DNA of 64,000 bases. Origin: Metaphire vulgaris. Its lineage: Eukaryota > Annelida > Clitellata > Crassiclitellata > Megascolecidae. Every line of letters begins with the position of its first letter. Position 1 is the first letter of the stretch. Positions 57,596 through 64,000 of the stretch are shown here, piece by piece. The notes beneath the pieces are model-generated. The model saw only the letters and a program-made list of their open reading frames with translations, did not search any database and was not told the origin of the DNA. The translations under genes were made by a program, and so were the position numbers. The stretch covers positions 27,741,586 through 27,805,585 of the forward strand of contig CM030832.1 of NCBI GenBank assembly GCA_018105865.1, written 5' to 3'.

Positions 57596-60500
57596 ACCAG
57601 AGTTCACCATGCAATCCATCATTTAGACAGCCATGTGTTATTGATATTTTATGCTTCTCTATAATTACACGCGAATGGTTTGAGACGCAATGAACACTTC
57701 GCCAGCATTGTGTTGTCGCTTTGTATTGCTTCCTGCAGTGGTCGCCAAAATCCAGAACGATCTGTTTCCATCCGTCGTTTGACAGCCAGACAAAGCCGTC
57801 GAGCTGAAAACTCTTCGAAACTTCGGCGCCTAAATATTTCAGGAAGTAACTGAAACATTACGCCAGTCCTCCGTCACTATAGCGTATAAAGGGCGATACC
57901 ACTTTCAATATTTGAACCAATAATCGTCATATGCGATAACGATGCATATCGTCATTATACTTTTGTGATCGTGATTATGATCTACAATCTGGATCGGTTG
58001 TTTCCTTTTCAGCGGTCGCATAAATACGAAATCAGACAGAATTTCTGTAGTTGTACTTTAGACGCGTCCACAACAGAACCAATTCACGCTAAATTGTATA
58101 TCGGTCACGTGTCCCATTCGCTGTATAAAACGCACGCTTATTGATATTTATGTACGCGCTTACTGTCATTTTAAATACAGTATAAAGCAGAAATCCAACC
58201 TGATGCTTTGAATATCCGAGAGTCAAATATATTAGTGTTAACATTTCCAAATGGTGCTAACGAATTCTGGAAATACACGGCCGTTTTAAACGGATAGTGC
58301 ATTTAAAAAAAATCGCATGTCATTTCTATATATTGTGTGTGATAAATCTGAACACATGGTGAAAGAGGTCATTAGGTCATGACATTATTACTGTCAGATG
58401 CATGCTGTTCGGACAATACACGATTCGAATAATTATCTGAACCGTGTTTTGTCAAATTATAATTTAAATATGAAACGGATCCGGTCAATACCTTTCAAAT
58501 TTCATTAGTCCTAACAGTGTTCACATTATCAATGGTTAAAACAAGTAGTCCCATACTCGAGTTCAAGCTTGGAGTCCGGCGCTGATCTCTGGTTTCTGAG
58601 GGGATCTAAGACTTTGGGGAGAAACCCCCCCCCCTATCCGGTCATCATGCAGCACTGGATGTTAGTTGCGTCTGCGTGATGGGCATCCTCCGTAATTTTT
58701 ATCTGCCTCTCAGTAGACTAGCTTCGAAAGCAATTGTCAGTCTGTTGGCGTTTATCATGTCACTCCATGCGTAAGAGTTCTCGAAGTCTTTCAAGGGTGT
58801 GTTGGTTGTAGGTTTATCTAAAGACGTTCGTCTGAAAACGACGGGCGTATGTAGACGTCTCTCAGTTCTTACGCGTCACTTATATCGCCGTACTGTGTAC
58901 TGGAACAGATGTATCTTTAAGAGCCACAAAGGGGTGCATCAAAGATGTCCACGGGTCCAATTTTAGAACCCAGCCCATCAAATCTCCAACCCAACCCATG
59001 CCGGTAACGGGGTTACTTGACCCAACTCAACCCAGCTCACCGCAATACATTACAATTTCTTAAACCATGACTTATTTTCTGACCCAACCCAGCCCACCAT
59101 TAATATGAAAAAGTCTGACCCAACCCAATCCAATCCAACCCAACACAATCCAATCCATGGGTTAACCCAGCCCGTGGACATCTCTGTGTGTATGACCGTA
59201 TGGACAAAAGGACCAAAGGAGACAGTCTGCTTCAATCCTGAATATTATAACGGTGTTCTGATAACCCGCTGTGTACTCCATTGGCAATTTGGCATAGCCA
59301 CCCGACCCGCCCCTATTCTGATTGGGACCAGTCCCCTATTCTTTCGAAATTGGGACCAGTCGATGAGAATTTGAATGTGCAAAACCGTTTCGAAATGGGG
59401 ATGTTCCCTATTCCGGGCTAGGGTTGGTATTCGGATCTATGATCGATGAGAATATGCCTCCTCCGCAGAATGTCAAACAATAAGAACTTTTTCCTTTAAC
59501 AAGTTTTATTCGCTCGAAATGTCGATGTTCCCCATAGCATTCAACCTGAAAAGCCCCTCATGGATACGCCACAAACCACCCTGCCTTAGCTATTTCGGAC
59601 TCTAATAAGCAGCTACTGCTGTGCTGCTTTCCGGGCGCTTTCTCAGTGCGTGAATTTCTACTGACCTTTCAACCGTCCAAATGCCAGTTTTTCGTCGAAG
59701 TTCGGTTGACGAAAGAGGGTGGGGGTTGATCTGAAGGGAGATGCCTTTCGTTGTTGAACCGATTTCGATTGGACAGTGAAATCGGTCGAAGGGAAAGTAG
59801 GTCGTATCTCCGGAGCACGTGGTACACAGATCCTCGACGGCCTTGACCTGCACACGACCCGACGACGTCACCAAAGCTTGGGCACTTTCTAGTTCTTCGA
59901 GACTGTATTTGGCTGCTCTGAAGATTAATGCCATAAAATATTGTGCTTCAAAGCAGGAGTATTCAATTACATGCTATGAAGTCTCAATTTTCTATGATTT
60001 TGCCCTTAAGGCCAAGTATACAGATTTTTAGTCAAATTTTTATAAGTAATAGAAAATAGGTAATTTGAAAACAAGACGTTTAAAATATTTTGTTAGTATC
60101 AGAAAATTAGATCAAAGTAATCATCTAAGTACCGCCGCGGGCCATTTCGCAACCCTTGGCGGGCTGGATCTGACCCGCGGGCTACCATTTGAATACCTCT
60201 GCTTTAAAGGCCTTAGACATTAATTAACGGAATTTCATCCGGTACTCTTCTATTGCACACTATTATTTTACTGCATTAATAGCACAAGAGCCATGCAAGC
60301 AGGCCTGAGGAGAGGGGGTGCAGCCGGTACATTGTACCGGGGCCCACGGAGTTTTCAGGGGCCCAGATCGGGTGACGATAAGGGGTTTTTTACTTGTCAG
60401 GGTGTTTTTTTGAGAACTGATAACGTTTTTGTGCTTGTCAGGTTTTTCGGAGACTTGATAAATTTTTCTTAAGGGCCCGCAAATTTTGTTGTTCCGGGGC

Positions 60501-61843
60501 CCGGAATTTCTCTCGGCGGTCCTGCATGCAAGACATTTTGCGATCATTTATTGAAATTAATTAATGAATGTTTAGCTGCCTCGTGCGAATACTGTATGTC
60601 GTTGCCGTGTTCGTACCCGTTCAGCAGAACGAAACTCGGCGTCCAGATGACATCGGCCGCGATCTGAAAGTAGGACGAGTTGTTGAAATCCTTGGTGTCC
60701 CATTTCATCCGTGAGCTGTTCCATTCCTTGAATTGACAACCGCAAAATCGACGCATTCAGCAACTGAATACTATAGGAAACCGATGCAGCCGAGGACGAT
60801 AGTAATAAGGATAGAGTTGGGAAAGTAAGAAAAATATCGTGAATTTATGTAGCGCTTTGGAAAGCATGATGACAAGAGATGATTATTCTTAGGCGCTTAG
60901 TCTAAATTTGAAATAGTTATGGTCAAAAGGTGCGGGTAAGTCAACTACGGTCGTTTTATCCAAATGGTCATCATGGTTGCATTGTTAAGGCTATGGACTA
61001 TGGAGGAAATGATTTTTTTGCAGAGAAATGCTTTAAGTTAATTTATAAAAACTTGAGATGTTGAAAGAAGTGAAGGAAATTGTGGAAATGAGAACTTGTT
61101 ATTTGACCACGATGTAGACAGCGGATGGATGTGGCAATTGAGTTCCAAAGTTCTGGTGCAGAAGATGAAAAAGCACGATTGCAAATTCTGAGAGACGATT
61201 GATTCAGAGCACGAAAGAGAGAAATTTGAAACGAAGATCAGTTGGATCGAGGATGTCGTGGCTATCATTTTCCGCAGGTAGACTGGCTTGCCACTGATAT
61301 TATTTCAGGCCTATCCGTAGTTACATTATAGTGCCAATAACACTTAAAATATGATTAAGCCTGTACCAATCTGATTAAAATAAGGACCCAAGGCGCCCAT
61401 AATATAAAAAATTACAATATTATTATAAACGGTTACTGCAATTATTGGTCTAACTGTTTTTATAAGGTTTGCTCCAACTCGTCTAACTTCTAGGAGACCG
61501 GCTCGTGTGAAAAAACGGTAAAATACATTTCTAGCTATTGAACAATAGAACAATATTTCCGAGTATCATCAGTTTAGGAAATATGTAACTAATGCGTGAC
61601 ATGTCGGCAGAAAATTAATTTGTTATTGTAATTGATGAATTAAGCTGGATATTCAGTTAGCAGACACCAATTCCTACAAAAAATCTCGCAAATTTCAGAG
61701 CATGCCTAAGGTTAATAAAGAAAGGACTGGGGAGCCCTGCTCCGCCTTCGAAGCAATAGCGCTGGTGCAGATTTAAGACGTAAAGATCGGCCACTTACGA
61801 GAGTGAAGATGTTTCTTGTGCAGAGAATTTGCGCATTTTCATC
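52909..61843 (-). CDS. alpha7-nAChR-like Cys-loop receptor subunit, divergent (partial)
   Basis: Five minus-strand exons in compatible phase: 61843-61799 (45 bp), 60726-60617 (110 bp), 59917-59666, 54643-54291 and 53561-52983 (or to the TGA at 52909). The 45 and 110 bp exons are the ancestral nicotinic receptor exons. They encode DENAQILCTRNIFTL and MKWDTKDF...IWTPSFVLLNG, followed by TSSGRVQVK and a Cys-loop C-x13-C with YFPFD. Then come loop C, M1 (FYYLAILIFPMALL), M2, SSQVPIL and M3 (LYPLNLLGICVTSLCISLAF). The remainder is a Ser-, Ala- and Gly-rich cytoplasmic loop with codon-repeat tracts. Such proteins form pentameric ligand-gated channels at the plasma membrane. Against alpha7, loop D Trp is Phe, loop A Tyr is Leu, loop B Trp is Thr, the vicinal Cys pair is absent, and M2 lacks its Glu rings. 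Signal-peptide exons and M4 were not found. Confidence 0.85.
52983..53561 (-). CDS. Receptor exon: M3 and cytoplasmic loop
   Basis: Acceptor gtttttatcaaag; its first two bases complete an Ile codon with the previous exon. M3 is followed by Cys-rich, Ser-rich, Ala and Gly tracts encoded by triplet repeats (plus-strand CTC/CGG runs). A good donor, AGCG|GTGAGG, ends it at 52983; otherwise the frame reads to TGA at 52909. The opposite strand is open too, but lacks splice and domain support. Confidence 0.72.
53562..54290. other. Receptor intron with repeats
   Basis: (GAT)n at 53829-53860, a ~75 bp direct duplication (53950-54025 and 54068-54147, shared AACAGCAGCGGCAACAAAGA) and (TAC)n at 54198-54254. 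Confidence 0.7.
54291..54643 (-). CDS. Receptor exon: loop C, M1 and M2
   Basis: Acceptor cgttactttag; donor CTAA|GTAAGC. Encodes NFCNLSETF, a Gly run from (GCC)n, FDVCVRFEIVLRRQMFYY, M1 and M2 and SSQVPIL. From the M1 Pro to the VP after M2 it has the same length as alpha7, so M2 can be aligned without gaps. Confidence 0.88.
55861..55957. repeat. (CT)n microsatellite
   Basis: An almost uninterrupted CT run of about 95 bp; overlapping LS and RE frames are artefacts. Confidence 0.95.
57191..57343. mobile_element. pogo/Tigger-like MITE
   Basis: CTTATAACGTATAGGC on the left side and CCCGCTAAGTTCTACTG at the right, followed by TA. The interior matches the 14070 copy in the order TACCGCA, CGGTCC, GGATATAACGT, AAATTTTACAGACC. 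The left terminus has lost its last bases. Confidence 0.65.
57541..57592. repeat. (TA)n microsatellite
   Basis: A pure TA run in the receptor intron. Confidence 0.95.
58555..58610 (-). mobile_element. SINE 3' fragment
   Basis: Minus strand: CAGAGATCAGCGCCGGACTC then CTTGAACTCGAG, matching the 3' half of the 5S-headed SINE. Confidence 0.6.
59666..59917 (-). CDS. Receptor exon: Cys-loop and beta strands
   Basis: Acceptor ttaatcttcag; donor GAAAG|GTCAGT. The exon contains SSGRVQVK, C-x13-C with YFPFDRFH, GSTTKG (where alpha7 has a Trp) and GIWTV. A second Cys three residues before the Cys-loop (CTTC) is unusual. Confidence 0.9.
60300..60528. mobile_element. MITE with two GCTTGTCAG motifs
   Basis: CAGGCCTGAGGAGAG is inverted, with mismatches, against CTCTCGGCGGTCCTG. 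CCGGTACATTGTACCGG is a perfect internal palindrome (60325-60341). It lies in a receptor intron. Confidence 0.6.
60617..60726 (-). CDS. Receptor exon, 110 bp, loop A
   Basis: Acceptor gtcaattcaag, donor AACGG|GTACGA. The length of exactly 110 bp and the phase match the ancestral nicotinic receptor exon 4. Encodes EWNSSRMKWDTKDF and VIWTPSFVLLN; the usual LYN tyrosine is Leu. Confidence 0.9.
60727..61798. other. Receptor intron
   Basis: TGTAGCGCTTTGG at 60848 and a GAGTTCCAAAGTTCTGGTGC segment (61140) suggest dispersed repeats; nothing else assigned. Confidence 0.4.
61799..61843 (-). CDS. Receptor exon, 45 bp, loop D
   Basis: tttgacag|GATGAA to CTCTC|GTAAGT, exactly 45 bp and phase 0 at both ends, as in nicotinic receptor exon 3. 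It encodes DENAQILCTRNIFTL; the loop D Trp is Phe. Confidence 0.88.
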
Positions 61844-62527
61844 CTGTCAAATACCAAATAAATCAAATCATATAAAATTATTATATCAGTGTACAGACAA
61901 CCAAATAATAATATTGTATTTAATATTATTATAAGTCTACAAAATTGAAAATATCTGAACAGCCCCCAAAATCTTTATCAAACTAATCTCCCGATGCCTG
62001 CCAACGGGTTATTAGAGTAGATGGGCAGGAGACGCCTATGAAAAAAATAAGGCAACATATAATCAGCCCTGAGAAATGCATTGAAGTGTGTGACTAAGTT
62101 AGTCACGTGTCTTTCGAGGTTTTGCAGACAGATAGCGCCGTTCCTCTGAACTGTTTCACTGCTGCGAATAATCACTTAGCGAAAAACGCTTTTGGCAATA
62201 AATTCTAAAATTTTATAAGGAAATAAAGAAAATAAGCAAAGGCGCTATAAGTTAAACACCAGTATATCTGATAATTTCCCCCGCACAATCGCTGACTTTT
62301 GTAAACGGTCCAAAATATGCAAGAACTTGCGTAGAAATTCATGTAAGCATAACTCAATATAGGTCTCAGCTAAACGTAATTTGAAGCATAACATATGTCC
62401 ACTACGTTAGATAACGTTTTGCTATGTTATATTTTGCTATTATTCATGTAGCGTGTTATGTTAAAATATGTACAGATATGTTATTTACAGTATATCTCAT
62501 ACTAAATTCACACATACAGCATATAGC
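61844..62527. other. AT-rich intron or upstream sequence
   Basis: The exon for the N-terminal helix and first strands should lie upstream of 61843, but none was identified in the remaining 2.1 kb. Confidence 0.35.
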
Positions 62528-62805
62528 AGCCGAAGTTAAGCACGCTGACCGCGGTTAGTACTTGGATGGAAGACCCCGGGTCCTAGTCGTGGTGCCGACG
62601 GCCAACCAAGCCGTTCATCGCTTAGGCCTCGATAGATTGGTAGCAGCGCTAAGCTGCGAGAGGTAAAACGTGGGTCTAGAGAAAGCAATGGCAAAATACT
62701 CTAGATTAATGGCGTAAGCCACCTGCGTTGCTGCTTGCCTATAGTAACCGGAGATCAGCGCCGGACCCTACGCCCGCTCGGGTTCGAGACTGCCTTTACC
62801 TTTTA
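62528..62805 (+). mobile_element. 5S-rRNA-derived SINE, uninterrupted copy
   Basis: Head: CCGAAGTTAAGCACGCTGAC, GGTTAGTACTTGGATGGAAG (5S box C region) and GTCGTGGTGCCGAC. Body: GGCCAACCAAGCCG, AGAGAAAGCAATGGCAAAA, CGGAGATCAGCGCCGGACCC, GGGTTCGAGACTGCC, then a T-rich tail. It serves as the reference for the interrupted copy at 3030-4440. Confidence 0.8.
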
Positions 62806-63196
62806 TTTACGTAAGAATGGCACGTTTGCCGTCTTGATGGTTTCTAATTCAGGCATTTCATGGCCGCTGCATGCAATGCATCGATTGGGTTGCAGGGTCG
62901 GATGCACGGATTTAGATCGATTCTATTTGTAGACGTACTGACAGCGCGGAGGCAATGTCCGGTGGATCGCTGTGTGCGTGGAAAATCAATCAAATCGACC
63001 GAAATACATCGATTTCGATATCCGTTTTCCGATGATATATACGCCGCGGGGTCTTATGGCTTCAGTCAGTATATAGTCACGACGTTTCGTTCAATCCCTC
63101 TTTCAAAGGACCTTCATTCGCTCGATTGACGCAGCGTGTCCGAAAATTCCGAAATCAAACCTAGATCGGTTTCGCTTTGACGTTCTATGTCACTTA

Positions 63197-63450
63197 TTAG
63201 TGGCGTAGCCAGGGCTCCAGAATATGGGGAGGGGGCACATCGGTGATGTGCAGAGAGCGGTGGGCGTCCGGGGTCAAGTCGATAAAAAATGTATGACTAG
63301 CAAAAAACGGGTTTGCTTTCCTAATCTATACATCATGCATCATCCACTCTTCATCCACAATCTAAGTTAACGAGTATTGAAATAGGTCATCGGGTTCATT
63401 GCCTCAAGATCGGCGGCGTGCTCTTAATAACTATTGTTCCAGAGACCTAT
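63197..63450. mobile_element. MITE fragment, AGTGGCGTAGCCAGG end
   Basis: A left end of the CAGTGGCGTAGCC family followed by a GGGG-rich patch and a TGACTAGCAAAAAACGG variant of the recurrent motif. The right end is unclear. Confidence 0.45.
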
Positions 63451-63510
63451 TCTATTGAATGTGTCTCGGTCCAGTGGTTAGAGGAGCTGGCCAACCTGTG
63501 GTGAGATCAG

Positions 63511-63511
<1 letters not shown>

Positions 63512-63570
<59 letters not shown>
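63512..63570. repeat. (CA)n(TA)n compound microsatellite
   Basis: CA repeats pass into TA repeats. The remaining 430 bp to the window end hold no recognised gene. Confidence 0.95.
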
Positions 63571-64000
63571 CGATTCCTTGTAGGCCTGCAACAGGTTTTA
63601 TAGACATCAAAAACAAAGTTGTAGGTCCAGATTCTCAGTCAGTCTCTTCGGCGCGACGTATAAATTTATTGACGAAAATCGATTCAAAAGGTCGAGTTAC
63701 ATAACGGTCGAATAGAGGGAATAGTTCATTCAGCCAAATCAGCGCTCTATCACACAGGCGCTTAAGCATTTCGTTTGTCTGTTTTCCCTTCTACGGCTAA
63801 TCGATAGCTGCAGAGCACAGTATCGTCGCTTCAAAGTGTCTCATCAGTGGATCAGCGAAGGGGAAGGGCTTCGAATGTCCTTCCTTCGGGCGCTAATAAT
63901 ATTCGTCAAGTGAATTCTTCCTATTTATATGAAATCCATTCGAGATCACAAGAGGACATTGTTCTTTCACGGAAGAACTCTTGCGAAACAATTCTAGGCT

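Larger units (their letters stand above)
54644..59665. other. 5 kb receptor intron, repeat-bearing
   Basis: Holds a pogo-MITE fragment (54676-54700), a GGCGCTATAGAAGT LINE end followed by (AGT)n (54888-54998), (CT)n at 55861-55957, (TA)n at 57541-57592, a pogo MITE (57191-57343), a SINE fragment (58555-58610), a C-run at 58627-58636 and CCCAACCCA-type repeats at 58975-59165. No other exon was recognised. Confidence 0.55.

Noticed and set aside
62528..62600. Possible 5S rRNA gene
   Set aside because: The 5' third is missing and the sequence runs into a SINE body shared with 3030-4440.
63635..63795. Minus-strand frame with LNELFPLFDRYVTRPFES, reminiscent of the N-terminal receptor exon
   Set aside because: The resemblance is short, the expected downstream strand and an exon end in phase with the 45 bp exon are missing, and the frame stops.

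Overview
This is a 64 kb piece of an animal nuclear genome, most likely a marine invertebrate (bilaterian; the phylum cannot be fixed from this window). The evidence is GT-AG spliced exons of three metazoan gene families, dense microsatellites, many kinds of TIR transposon, LINE and SINE remnants, and frequent AGGCCTA words. There is no operon structure, no CRISPR array and no complete tRNA or rRNA gene. All assignments come from reading the sequence and from splice phase; no database search was run.

Three host genes are visible, all on the minus strand. (1) 14.6-26.2 kb: the first two coding exons of a secreted TGF-beta superfamily precursor whose propeptide looks activin/inhibin-beta-like. 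The exons are separated by a 10.5 kb intron, and no cystine-knot mature domain was found. (2) 29.4-35.0 kb: a seven-exon Polycomb group RING finger gene of the Bmi1/Mel-18/Psc (PCGF2/4) type. It has a complete RING, a complete RAWUL domain and a long basic, Ser-rich tail, and all splice phases agree (633 aa). (3) 52.9-61.8 kb: an alpha7-nAChR-like Cys-loop receptor. It keeps the ancestral 45 bp and 110 bp exons and the Cys-loop, but has lost the acetylcholine-binding aromatics and the usual pore residues. Its first exons and M4 were not found.

The rest is repeats. 0-13 kb: MITEs, microsatellites, a 5S-rRNA-derived SINE invaded by a ~1.1 kb array of palindromic ~32 bp units (3.2-4.3 kb), a ~300 bp CTCTGT array (5.3-5.6 kb), a G-rich array (8.5-9.0 kb) and a 1.15 kb minisatellite with a 16 bp unit (10.8-11.9 kb). 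15-25 kb (intron of gene 1): LINE tails, a foldback element and a decayed multicopy gene. 27-29 kb and 35-47 kb: SINEs, MITEs, a frameshifted THAP domain, a local duplication and a 1,088 bp hAT element with perfect TIRs and TSD. 48.4-51.4 kb: a nested composite of a TIR element with 15-mer tandem ends, a frameshifted CR1/L2-like LINE, a MITE half, a tRNA-derived SINE, and an older LINE itself split by a MITE. 54.6-59.7 kb is a receptor intron; 62.5-62.8 kb holds an uninterrupted copy of the 5S-derived SINE.

The three genes belong to unrelated pathways (signalling ligand, chromatin silencing, ion channel) and share only strand and neighbourhood. The most unusual signals are the palindromic array inside the SINE, the pore- and ligand-site-altered Cys-loop receptor, SINEs with different heads sharing one 3' module, and a short TTTTTTTGCTTGTCAG-type motif that recurs in many different MITEs.
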